Below are positions 11,283-21,480 of a DNA stretch of 64,000 nucleotides, in pieces. This DNA comes from Nemertoderma westbladi. Its lineage: Eukaryota > Xenacoelomorpha > Nemertodermatida > Nemertodermatidae. A program made the translations under genes and the position numbers. The notes beneath the pieces were generated by a model. The model was not told where the DNA came from. It was given only the letters and a program-made list of their open reading frames with translations, and did no database searches. The stretch spans positions 1 to 64,000 of the forward strand of contig JAUCBJ010000989.1 in the NCBI GenBank assembly GCA_032718475.1, in the 5' to 3' direction. Positions within the stretch are counted from its first letter, which is position 1. Each line of letters starts with the position of its first letter.

Positions 11283-13065
11283 GTAAAATTACAACTCCTA
11301 AAGCAGTCCAGAGAGAAAACACTGGAAAATAAGGTAAGTGAGAAACCCGTTTCTAGGAGAAAAATAATACCAGTGTGTGTCATCTTATACAGATGAGGGC
11401 GAAAGCCAGACCTCCCATGAGGAGAACAGCGGGAAAGACACAGCAAGATCTTACTATGACCACAAAACCCCTAAAGACGTAAGTAAATTCAAGTCTCGAA
11501 CCAATGACAGGAGAGAACAGGTTACCAAAACTCCTCCTACGTCTCCTAACAGAATTCACGGAAGAAAGCCCGAGGAAAGAACGAGAGTGCATAACGTTAC
11601 CCAAGGTAAGGTGAGTAACATCAAACCAAAATGTGCGCTGTGCGACGGGCCCCACCGTTTGAGTGTGTGTGCTGAATTCCCAAAGAAATCATTAAAGGAT
11701 CGACGTGAAGTCATGTGGGATAAGCGGTTCTGTTATAATTGTCTCAGACGCGGACACCAACGGCGAACCTGTTACTCTGAAGCAAGGTGTGCTAAGTGCG
11801 GCGCGAAACATCATATCTTGTTGCACACGGAATTCGAACAAAACAGCCCGAGTCAGGTAAGTGAGCCCGAATTACATGTCCAATTCAGTGATGTGAATGA
11901 CACTGACCAAAGTTCTGAGATGGAAGGATTCTATACGGACGAATTCTCCGACGAAAACGAATCCTGTTACCTAATAAATACCGCAGTGTATCAAGCACTT
12001 ACGTACGATAAGGAAACCGACAAAGAGCTCCCCTTAACTACTCCTGACCGACAACCGTCTTGGAAATCACCAACTTCCAACGTAGGAATCCAAGAATTTC
12101 CCGTAGTGCAGTTGAGAGTCCACGGCGTAAACAAGAGTTATATAGTGAACGCCCTACTTGACTCCGGCAGCACAGGAACATTCATCGACAAAGAACTAGC
12201 CGAGGACATCTTTGCTGGACAACCCAAGTTCCGAACCAAGTTAAACATGTCAGGAAATATGCAGGTTTGGAAATCTACAGTAATTGCAGATTACTATGTA
12301 GGTGCGTTGCCCACCCCCCAGGATAAACTAGGAGAACACAGTATAAGGTCAGTAAAAATGGTGGCGATAAAGAACTTCTCTACCAGCCAAGTGGAACCTT
12401 ATAACTGGGACGAGGACGATTGCGCCCAGCAGCTTAAGATACCTCGATTTAACACAGACTATCCTGGAGTACAAATACTCATCGGCCAAAATGCGCATGA
12501 GGCGCTGGAGACCTTGGAGAAACGGCCTGCTCAACCGCAACCACTACAAACCTATGCGGGAAGAACTAGAGTAGGTTGGTACTTCACTGGCCCTTCCCGA
12601 AGAACTCTTATAGAAAGGTTACCCAAAGAACGGGTCTACCAAGTAAGTGAATGGGAAGAGGAGAGCAGTGAGGTGGACGACCCAACTGAGGGAACACCAT
12701 ACTCCTCAGATAATGACGATATTAACTCCAATGTAGATCAATGGAGACATTGTTTTGGGACAATTAATCCAGCCGACATCGCTTCCAGAGGAGCAACTCC
12801 TCAAGAACTGATAGATACTCCAGGCTGGTTAGGTGGATCCGACTTCTTAAGTAAAGAAGAAGAAGAATGGCCTCCGCATCTTACCACGGCGGAGATTAGA
12901 CAGGTCAAGGGAGCGGAGAAAGTAACACAACAACTCAATCGCCCAGCTGGTCATTTATGTTTACTGGAAAGAGACCGAAAACTGTCCGGAAACAATGGAA
13001 GGCAAGATACTCTTCTTACGACCACTTCCCTAATCCGACAAATATCTAGGGACTCCATAACATAA
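11283..13065 (+). pseudogene. Element A zinc knuckles and protease fused to pol scraps
   Basis: From 11,377 a 562-codon frame runs through two zinc-knuckle-like motifs (CALCDGPHRLSVC, then CYNCLRRGHQRRTC plus CAKCGAKHHILLH) and a retropepsin of the DUF1758 type with active site LLDSGSTGTFID and the later VQILIGQNAHEAL. After about residue 448 it jumps to the end of RNase H (DQWRHC, then INPADIASRGATP), and after GAEKV to the last residues of pol (QQLNRP). In A' these points are separated by about 1.6-2 kb each, so A has lost reverse transcriptase in one deletion and integrase in another. What remains could make at most Gag and protease. Confidence 0.85.
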
Positions 13066-14680
13066 CACCATACGGAGTGGGTGTGTGACTATATTATTTC
13101 ATATATTTTTATTATTTTTATATTTATGTATGTATTATTATGTATTTTATTATAATCGTTTTCTTTAATTTTATTTAGTAGAATGTTATTTTAGCGATTA
13201 GTGCAATATATTAATCTTATTACTTAATTACTTATATATTATATATTTAGTGCGACGGCGAGAAATAATTCGTTTTCTCTTTCCTTACTGTCCGTATTAT
13301 ATTATAAATGCGAGACTACAGTAAGATGAAATGTCCGTACTTATTAAAGTACAATAAAGCTCCTACTATATTTAAGTATTATTGGTAGGCAGAGTATTAG
13401 GAATGCAAAGTTCAGATCCTCGTGTCTCGGCTAAACCAAGCTCTGGGTAGACCTTGGAAACGACTTGCCTCTTCACACTGACATTGCTTCGTGCGATATT
13501 GCTCTTCTACCTTATATTAAATAATACATATAGTAGCGTGATGTCCTTCTAACAGTAGCGTAAAACGCAAATAAATCTGTTAAACCTTTTGACCATCTGT
13601 AATTCTAGTCGATTAAGATATCGCGGCACCCACCGATATGCTTGAAAGACAAATTCTAGAATCAGTGGTTAACGTCCCCAGACAAGTTCTGGAATAAATT
13701 GGTGCCCATCTTAAATATTAATTTAATATTTATTAAAATCTGTAAAATTCAGATCCTTTAAAATGTCTAGTCAATTAAGATATCGCAGCACTTACCGATA
13801 CTCTTAAAAGACAATTTTTATAGAATTAAGGATCCTATGTCCCCAGACATGCTCTGGAATAAAATTGTGTCAATTTTACCATCAAATAATAAAATTTACG
13901 GGAATAAATTTAAATTCATATCTTTAATGAATTTAATAAATTGTCATTTTATGCAATTTATAACATTCCCAAAATTTCATTAATTAATAGATCACGGGAG
14001 CGGAGATTCACCCTATTGAGTGTATTAGAGTGCGAGAATCTCCAACATATAGTCAATAGCCAATAAAATTCATAAAATCATGCATAAAGGGGATATTGAC
14101 AATTAAAGAATTACTATTAAATAACATGCCAGATCTGTATGCATGAGAATTACCCTAATTCTAACGCTAGCTTTCCATAATGTCACCATAGCAACACCCA
14201 CGCTAGAATTAGAAGCAAGTTAAAAAGAACAATAGAAAGCTTGTCCCATTGCATAGTATAGGTAAGAAATAGCACACCGCTAGTATCCAAGGATACATAA
14301 TAATAATGTGGCATTCTGGAAGGCACTGACTAACGGACAAATGGCCTGTATGTGTACAATTGGTAACAGTTGTGTGGAATTTGTGCATTTATAGGTGAAT
14401 GTTACTACTAAAGTGTGTTTACAGTAGCGAGTCGCAATTGTGAAAGTAGCCCTAACTCTACCGAAAGAACCTGAAGTGAATCCAAGCCTTTGGGACGGAC
14501 AGTGGAGGGACTTGTGCCGGTTATCGTTGTCGTGCTGTAGCTACACGTTGGCGAAAACACCGCAACGACGGTATATTGGCGCTGAGAATCCCACTGTCCG
14601 GGGGCAGAGAGGGGTAGGCAGCGACGCCCGCTCGCCTAAATACAAACTCATTATAATATTAATAAACTCAGATAGCAGAT
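13066..14680 (+). other. Spacer between pol remnant and ORF3 of element A
   Basis: Non-coding DNA. A purine-rich stretch GGAGTGGG (13,074 on) is followed by TGTGACTATATT, the usual look of a polypurine tract and LTR start, and A' keeps the same arrangement at about 57,235. Two diverged direct repeats start at about 13,604 and 13,765 (TCTAGTC, then ATTAAGATATCGC, later GTCCCCAGACA); A' has both as well. No LTR partner was found upstream of gag, so an LTR here stays unproven. Confidence 0.5.
13604..13900 (+). repeat. Two diverged direct repeats, period about 161 bp
   Basis: Each unit carries TCTAGTC(G/A)ATTAAGATAT, then AAAGACAA, GTCCCCAGACA and CTGGAATAAA. The same pair exists in A' around 56,400-56,700 on the other strand, so the duplication predates the two insertions. 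Confidence 0.8.
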
Positions 14681-16039
14681 ATGACGGAGTTGATAGAAGA
14701 TGATCTTGGTATCAGGGAGCGATATACTCTACCTTTACTACACGCGTTTGTGGATAGCTTGATACGCGGTGAAGCCGACCTAACTACTACGGAGGACGAT
14801 GGTCGTTATATCGAACCGCCTATGTCCCAGGAGCAACTTACGCGTGAATTGGACTATAGAAAATTCACCGCTCGCTATACGCATCATAATGGTACGTATA
14901 TGGACTTCTTAACTACCGGCCATTCTATCGATTTACACGATACGGACTATTGTCAACACCGAAAGGGAAATGGTACTATTTAAATATCCTACCCAGCGGA
15001 GTCGGAACGATAAACTGAAATTCGAATGCGAAAATTCTATTCGAAATCGACTCGAAAGAAAAGACGTTAAAGAAGCGAATAAACGCGGTAACTCCAACGT
15101 ATATTTGGAATTCTTGAGAGAAGCATTGTAACACCAAATAAATATCACCCGTTTCCTCTACAAGACGTGCATCTTTGGTATTATTACGATGAATGCCCAA
15201 GACCCAACCAACAAACGGAAAGACATAAATACCAGCGGAGACGTTGCTTTAAACACGGTTTACTCGCTATATTCATGGGAATTTCGAGCAAAACTTATTC
15301 GATGTATCTCCTACGCTCTCTCGACTCGAACGATCCTTAAGTAAACCTATGATCAGAGTTCCGGAATACTCGGTCAGACCTCCTCATTCCTTGGTTGGAC
15401 CTCGGACTCTTGGTCCTGATAGTGTCGCGGGTCCTCACGAACTGTACTCACCGTTCGGAGATCTGGTGTTGCCCGAGCCGTTAGTCGGTGGCACTCCGGT
15501 TGTGGGCTCCCTAAATATCCGCCCATCTTACCTGGTCGGATTGGGGCGCGGACACCTAATATCACCATTCAACCGTATAATCGTCCCCGTTTAACACGAT
15601 ACAACCCGTCATCAAGGTGGAGGAGAGCGTTGTACGAAACGAGTTAGACGCTATTCTACAAAGATCAGAAAAGAAACCTATGTTTGTTCAGATAAACTTA
15701 AATTGTAACAGCAAGCCCAAGCGGTAAACGGATTGGCTTTATCTCAGTTCGATTGGGAAATCCAGAATCTCTAAGACGATATCGAACTTGGACGACCCTA
15801 TTCTCTGCGAGAGTTTTTGGACGAACGTATCCAATGACGAGCGGAGGAAAATCAGCTCGAGGAGAAGCATATCGAAATGGATGAGACACCGGCCGTAACC
15901 TTAAACCTTCTGATGCAATCATATTGCACCCTTCACCCAGGAGTTATAGCCCTCCTCGTAAAGTGGCTCGCCCCAAAGAGAAAAAGACTCTTGCTAGCTT
16001 TAAAAAACTGCGTAAACGCCGTCCACGCAAGAAAGACTA
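14681..16039 (+). pseudogene. Relic of element A ORF3
   Basis: The first 75 codons match the start of the intact A' ORF3 (MTELIEDDLGIRERYTLPL, then DDGRYIEPPMSQEQLTREL) closely. Frameshifts and stops follow. Collinear fragments continue through MIRVPEYSVRPPHS and GLGRGHLISPFN to about ORF3 residue 480. The sequence then jumps to the last 35 or so codons, ending RKRRPRKKD. A deletion of nearly 3 kb removed the middle, including the zinc-knuckle cluster. Several stops make it non-functional. Confidence 0.85.
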
Positions 16040-17356
16040 ACTGTTTAGAGTATTTTTGTATTTTAGAAACTGTGATTTCGTATATTTTATAGACTTAAAT
16101 CCCATTTTCTGGGAGCGGTGTAAAAGCTTTTGTGGGATATAACTGGTCCTTTGCTCCGCAATCCAGTTTCCCCCAATGCGCTCAAATACTCTAAAACCTA
16201 CTGTAAAAGCTTTGCGGATATAATCAGTCCCTTTGCCCGCAAAGTACCGTGTAGGTGTTTTAGTGGACATAAAAGTCATTCTTTCTGTATGTGTACTTTG
16301 GCGGACATAACAAGACACTAATGCCGCAATACGCCAAATCCTCTAGTACAGTGTAGCTTTGATGATTCAGATTACGACATCTACCAGCTGGTTTGCTGAC
16401 ATGGAAACGGCCGTTGGATCCATGGGTTCTTTGTTCGGCTTAACAGCCAATCAGGGCGATTTTCATTTTATGCGTGGAGATATCTCTGCAGATCGTACTG
16501 GGCGAGTTCAGTATTGGTTTTTCCTATGCCAAGAACACCGGCTTTGGAATCATTCTGTTTTCAGACTTTAGCAAAACATTAGTAGGCTTAGATTATAGAA
16601 ACGTATAACTGTTATCATACTATCATATCTTAACATACCTCACTCATATTGTCAAACTGTTCACCGCATTATTTTACTGCTATTTACTGTTGGTTATTAA
16701 TTGTATCAGTTGATTGAATATTGTTATACTTGGAGAATATCGATAAATAACCCAAAATCCCAATCTTCTTGATACACTAAAGGTTAGAGAGACCGGTTAC
16801 ATATAGCAATTGCGACTTATATTATCGTGGTTTTGGAGTGAATCTAATGCTATTTCATAGATACTACATGAGTCCATTGCTGTTCTCTTTATGTATGGTC
16901 AAATTCAGTGACTGTCGGCAAATCAGTGTGCAGTTGTGCGGTACCGGTATTGTGCAAGAGTGGTTGATAACTAAGCATCTCCTAAAGAATGCGCCTTATA
17001 CGTGAATCATAAGCCGTACCGTTGTGTTTAGTATAAGTCATAGCTCTGTTTACATATTTAGAGCGCCACGTCCTAAAGGAACTGTTAATATTTCCCGAAA
17101 GTGAATAATATTTGTCAGAGATTATATATTAACGATCAATCGAATAATACAGTAGGCTTACACCGCAATAAGGTCTAAGCATCCGAATCCAGTCTCCTGG
17201 GTATATCCAGCGGGTGAATGATCGCGCATCGGCTGGCTTCGGCTAATGTAGTGTTTATTTATATCAAATACTTGTCATAGGCTAAAGTCGATTTACAAAC
17301 TAAAAGACATATAAATTTGGCAGGTTAAACTGCTCAAGGTCTTAAAAGCGCAAACA
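16040..17356 (+). other. 3' non-coding tail of element A, probably containing its 3' LTR
   Basis: Aligns by eye along its length with 50,032-51,332 on the other strand (for example GGGAGCGGTGTAAAAGCTTT just after ORF3, GAGCGCCACGTCC, and TATATCCAGCGGGTGAA). Both copies end at AACA, followed by unrelated DNA. The shared end with a terminal CA fits an LTR 3' end. The LTR start could not be fixed. Confidence 0.6.
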
Positions 17357-17604
17357 ACGTGTTCACCCCTTTTAATCCCCCCCCCCCACCCTTCCCAACC
17401 ACCAATACATAACCGCGACATCTACCACCCACGGAAGGGTAGCACGAACTTATTTCCAATCGCACGTGAAATATGCAAAGCCAGGTGGTTTATAGGAATA
17501 TAATAAACGCAGTACTCGTTTTCATTATAAGCCTCTTTGCGTTCGTCCTGTTTTGTATTTAAATATATTTCTTAAACGCAGGCTAGGACGATCTTTATAA
17601 TAAT
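17357..17604. repeat. Repeat X copy 1, middle portion, cut by elements A and B
   Basis: Matches 42,101-42,350 and 47,606-47,852 closely (ACGTGTTCACCCC, a poly-C run, AAGCCAGGTGGTTTATA, then CAGGCTAGGACGATC). Its left side is element A and its right side is the LTR of element B. The same repeat resumes at 41,736 beyond B. Confidence 0.9.
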
Positions 17605-19835
17605 TGTAAGGTCCAGTAGTATACCGCTTACCAGATCCTAGTAAAGATGTACCTTACTATGAGACTCTAGTAATGTATACGGGCTCGTACAGTATCTGAC
17701 AACAAATCCCAGTCCAGGATATCTAAACAAACAGATACAATACACAAACGACTACTGGCGAGGAACAGAGCCTAGTATCTATTCTATGTACGTGAGTGGG
17801 TCTAATGCCTACGTACTAGACAAAAGGATACCTGTCCTCTAACCGGTGAGGCAGATGTACAGTTACAGTAACAGACCAAACTCACGGGAAAACAATCCCC
17901 GCGCAGCGAATCCTAACTATCACTGACAGTCCTAAATACAGTAACTTGCCGAGGTGTGATTTATATGGTTTATATACGAGCTAGTGGGTTAACAGACCTA
18001 GCGTAACAACACTGATTCTGTCCTTAAATCAGTCGAAAAGGGGTCGTGCCTAAATGTAACAATAACTGATCCCCCTGTACGAAATCAGTTTAAAGGGTCA
18101 GGCCTAAATGTAACAATACTGCTGAACAGGAACCAACAGTTTAATAATGAAAATGAAATACTCTCTCTTGCCGCAACTAAATATCAGATCCTAATTTTAC
18201 AAATATAGATAGATTCTGCCTAAAGTAATGTATAGTGTGCTATAGCTAGTAGGACTCTAAGGGCGAATATGTTTTAGGGCGTGTGTGTGTGGGTGTGTTA
18301 CAAATAAAACAATTTCATGTATCTCCTTTTCACTAGGTTTTAGTGATTTTCTGACCGAAATGATACCGTGCGCTAGCTACTAAAATAAACTAGTTGCGTT
18401 TTGTAGAACTTTATACTCACAAATGACGTCAAAGCTCTCTCCTTCCTATCCACAACTCAATGGGCAACCACGGTGTTAGTAACTACACCCGTGATCGGCA
18501 CTAATACCAGATTCTGGTTGTAAGATAAGAAATAGGGGTTAATCGCTACCGTACGTTAGCTGATCTGGTATACTAATTTAATTCTAGAACTTTGTTGCCG
18601 CGGTAGTTAGCAGCAATACCTATCAGTACGTGGCAAGGCGCGGTAGGATATTAATAAAACCTCCCTAGGCCAAGCAGTGTGCCAGTAACAGAAATACTCC
18701 TTGCCTGATCAAATAACTAACTCCAGACAGGGGGGGGGGGGGGGGGGTACTAATGTACGTTCTACAAAGCGAACCGGTACCAAACAGTCAGTACTAACAA
18801 ATCACTAAATTATGGAACGTATGCTGTCCGTACCTAATATGTACTTGCGTACTGACGAATGGCAATAGCTCGCACCTGTAGGAAGTACAGGTTAACCCAG
18901 GGGTTCGTAGTACATAACAAAGGGGGGGGGGGGGGGGGGGGGGGGGTCCTGTCTAAATATAACTATTTGATCCTAAATTTGCGGCGTCCAGTACAGCGTC
19001 ACGCTTACCCTGATCTATAGGTCTTACGGCGGGCAAGGGCGTCGAACAAAGTCTTACCTTTCTCACAAAGCGGGCGCTGCATGGCAAGTCGGAGCATTTC
19101 GAAGGGCAAAGGGGGTGCGCGGTCAATCCAATGTGGGCGCTAGCGTGTTGTGGACATCTTTCCCCTGCGTTGCTGACGGCCTAACGGTCTAGGCTGCCAT
19201 CTTTGGCTGTCCCGAAGTTGGACCAAAAGAAAACATTTCAGGAATTTGCAGTATATTTACAGTTTTAACAAAGAATTTATCAAACAGATTAACAAAGTTT
19301 CAACAAGAAACCAAATAAAGATCTAAGAAGTGAAGGTGATAAGAAGAAGGGGGGGGGGGGGGGGGGGTGATAAGAAGAAGGGGGTAAGAAGAAGGGTGAT
19401 AAGAAGAAGGGGGGAAGAAGGGGAGATAACCGAAGGCAAACCGGCCTTTTATACTAAATATCGCACATGGAAACCAAACAGAATTTTCCATAGCCTCACA
19501 TTTGAGCAATAAGATAATTTATGCCCCATGATTGGCCTGGCTCATCATTCGCTACGTTGTACGCTTCTCATTGGTCCACCAATTAGCACCAAATGAAAAT
19601 AAATGGCCCCAAAATACAAATTTCCCGACTGGGATTCGAACTCGTAACCTATCTAATGTAACCAACGCCTTAACCATCTGACCACTACGCCATGAGAGTA
19701 TCTAGGGGTTTTATGTGTACAATATGAATAGGCAATATTACATTACTATAACTTACTCAAAATGCGTCGGATTTTCGAAAGTTTTTATGTTAAAGTTAAA
19801 CTACAAATGCTATCTTATAGTGAAATAATTCATCA
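17605..19835 (-). mobile_element. 3' LTR of element B
   Basis: 2,231 bp, nearly identical to 39,496-41,735. Differences are scattered substitutions, homopolymer lengths and one replaced stretch near 19,555-19,650. It holds poly-G runs on the plus strand at 18,730-18,747, 18,922-18,946 and 19,349-19,367, and a tRNA-like relic at 19,624-19,696. Flanked on the left by the target duplication ATAAT. Confidence 0.92.
19624..19696 (-). ncRNA. tRNA-derived relic (SINE head or tRNA pseudogene) inside the LTR
   Basis: Read on the minus strand it has TGGCGTAGTGG, a full match to the pol III A-box consensus TGGCNNAGTGG. About 37 nt later comes AGTTCGAATCC, one base from the B-box consensus GGTTCGANTCC. 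D-loop wording (GTGGTCAGATGGTTAAGGC) is Ser/Leu-like. Acceptor and T stems do not pair well, so it is not a working tRNA. A tRNA-derived SINE head is the likeliest origin. The partner LTR keeps the A-box part (41,561-41,606) but not the B-box. Confidence 0.65.
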
Positions 19836-19843
19836 CCACTCCA

Positions 19844-19870
19844 TGAAAACAGTAAGTAAGACTGTTTTCA
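19844..19870. repeat. Perfect 10-bp hairpin next to B 3' LTR
   Basis: TGAAAACAGT, then 7 bases, then ACTGTTTTCA. It lies 8 bp inside the LTR boundary, overlapping the place where the polypurine tract and minus-strand initiation would be. Confidence 0.85.
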
Positions 19871-20313
19871 CCAATCGAAATATAAAATATTTACAAACGA
19901 CTTCTAAACCTACTGGTAGGGCCTAAAATATAAAATATAATCACTATCTAATTATTGCATACTTAATATTGCAGATACGGCGTAAATACAATCGATCGTA
20001 CATACAAATACAAATTTACTAATTAACTTTAGTGCCTAAAATACAAAAAAGGCTTTCGGTTATCAATATAAGCAAATTAAACAAATCAGAACAAATTTAA
20101 ATCAAAGCAAATTGAACAAATAATTGTAACTCTTTCGATAAATCTTTATATATTGTAAATATACATAATAAACTTCCACCAAATTAAATCAGTCCAAATA
20201 TAATATAAACATAAGGTGCTAATAACTTTAAATGAGTCTTAAAGTGTTCTCCTGAAGAACTAAAAGGTTCGTCCTGCTGGTCTAGATATCTTCTCCTGAG
20301 CGCTAATCGCTAA

Positions 20314-20334
20314 CGGTAGGCTCGCAAGCCTTCC
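20314..20334. repeat. Palindromic 21-mer, B copy 1
   Basis: Contains AGGCTCGCAAGCCT, a 5-bp perfect stem around a CGCA loop, extended outward by GGT/TCC to an 8-bp stem with one mismatch. See the finding on this dispersed palindrome. Confidence 0.9.
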
Positions 20335-20391
20335 TTTCCATATCTCGCTCCTCCAAACCCAACATTCAAACATAATGTCCAATATAAACAT

Positions 20392-20477
20392 CCAAATATA
20401 ATATCCAAATATAATATCCAAATATAATATCCAAATATAATATCCAAATATAACATCCAAATATAATATCCAAATAT
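20392..20477. repeat. 13-bp tandem repeat array between two palindromes
   Basis: Repeats of CCAAATATAATAT, about six units, ending exactly where the second palindrome (20,478) starts. It lies in B's 3' internal segment. The hydrophobic peptides it encodes (YLDIIFGYYIW-like) are a by-product of AT-rich repetition. Confidence 0.85.
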
Positions 20478-20498
20478 CGGTAGGCTCGCAAGCCTTCC
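20478..20498. repeat. Palindromic 21-mer, B copy 2
   Basis: Identical core AGGCTCGCAAGCCT with the same flanks as the copy 164 bp to the left. The 13-bp array lies between them. Confidence 0.9.
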
Positions 20499-21018
20499 TT
20501 CTTCTCGCTTCCTATTCCTTCGCTGAGCGGGCTCGTCCACGTCCTCTAGTGCGATTGGGGGGTGGTCGAGGTCGAACTGGGCTCGGACTTCGGCGTCGAG
20601 TCGTCGGTGGTTCCTAAATGCTAGGAAATGGGACGACGGGAGTTTCGCACATCCGTCGTGCGCTCAATCCTCTAAATCCTCGTCCGATTCCAACTGTCGG
20701 CTTAACATCGGATCGAGTCTCTACAACGCTAGGAGGAAGTCGAAAGGGTAGGACCGTTCCGTCCGTTGACACCTCGCTCTCTGACGTCGTTTGAATCCTA
20801 ATGGGTTCAGTCAAAGCGTATCCTGTCCCTCCGCGTGGTTCTCTAGCAAGGGAAACCGTGCCCCGAGTCATCCGGATTTGCGACTTCGATGTCGTCCTCT
20901 CGGCGACATTCACTATCTTCTTTATCTCTTGTCCGGCCTTCTGGGCTTTGCGTATACATATATATTGATTTATTATCTATATATATTGAATTATATATTA
21001 CTGTATTATGGAGATTAA

Positions 21019-21412
21019 TTAGATAGATAGATAGATTGATTTATACATTATGTAAAAACAATAACAAATACACCAAACAATGTACCGGTATAAAGGTATT
21101 GTCCAACATAACATATAGGATTACCCCTAAAGCTTTGCAGCTTATTTCCAAGGGGGTCCTTTATGTTACTTGGTTACAAATACAATATTACACTACGCTA
21201 ACCTAAAACCAATATAAAACGTAATTACACTATGTACATGTACAACTTTACCGAGAGCGTGACAATGCCCGACTCAACGATAAAGATGTAATGTACAGAA
21301 CAATTTATTATAAAACGTATTTACAGCATAAATAGTAAATAATTAATAAGCTAATAACTTACTGTAGGACTATTGTACCTATTTTTACATTGCACACGGA
21401 GGTAATGTGTAA
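21019..21412 (-). mobile_element. Insertion of about 394 bp in C 5' LTR, LINE/SINE tail-like
   Basis: Bounded by LTR sequence on both sides. Its left end is a run of AGAT units, and read on the minus strand it has GGACCCCCTTGGAAATAAG followed by a hairpin-like CTGCAAAGCTTTAGGGG. Short hairpins with terminal microsatellites of this kind are typical of CR1/L2-type 3' ends. Family assignment is by memory of pattern only. Confidence 0.45.
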
Positions 21413-21480
21413 TTATTGATATTACTAAATCAACTAAAATACAATATAAGGAACCATTGATTTTAAGATCTCATTATATT

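Larger units (their letters stand above)
8364..17356 (+). mobile_element. Element A: degenerate BEL/Pao retrotransposon with extra ORF relic
   Basis: Gag, zinc knuckles and protease are followed by a tiny remnant of RNase H, the extreme pol C-terminus, and a broken copy of ORF3. Sequence order and content match element A' (50-64 kb, opposite strand). The 3' end is placed at 17,356. There both A and A' end in AAAGCGC(A/G)AACA, and beyond it A runs into repeat X (ACGTGTTCACC) while A' runs into an astacin gene. The left end is unresolved: no LTR partner was found and the left half of the interrupted X copy is missing. Nonsense, frameshift and deletion mutations show the copy is dead. Confidence 0.8.
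19836..20984 (-). pseudogene. Remaining 3' internal segment of element B
   Basis: Lies between B's 3' LTR and element C. Next to the LTR is a weak purine tract (GGAGTGG on the minus strand) and a perfect 10-bp hairpin (19,844-19,870). At about 20,614-20,970 an open minus frame (RKAQKAGQEIKKIVNVAER, later RGTVSLAREPRGG) may be the tail of pol after the integrase core, but I do not recognise it. The integrase C-terminus expected here is absent, as is the 5' half of C's left LTR, so a deletion at the junction is likely. Confidence 0.5.

Noticed and set aside
13075-14400. A 3' LTR directly after pol in element A
   Set aside because: The polypurine-like start is suggestive, but no matching sequence lies upstream of gag, and homology between A and A' continues through ORF3 to 17,356.
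19624-19696. A functional tRNA gene
   Set aside because: A and B boxes are good, but acceptor and T stems do not pair.
20260-20540. Hydrophobic frames resembling membrane peptides (YYIWILYLDIIF)
   Set aside because: Produced by the 13-bp AT-rich repeat; two frames give equivalent peptides.
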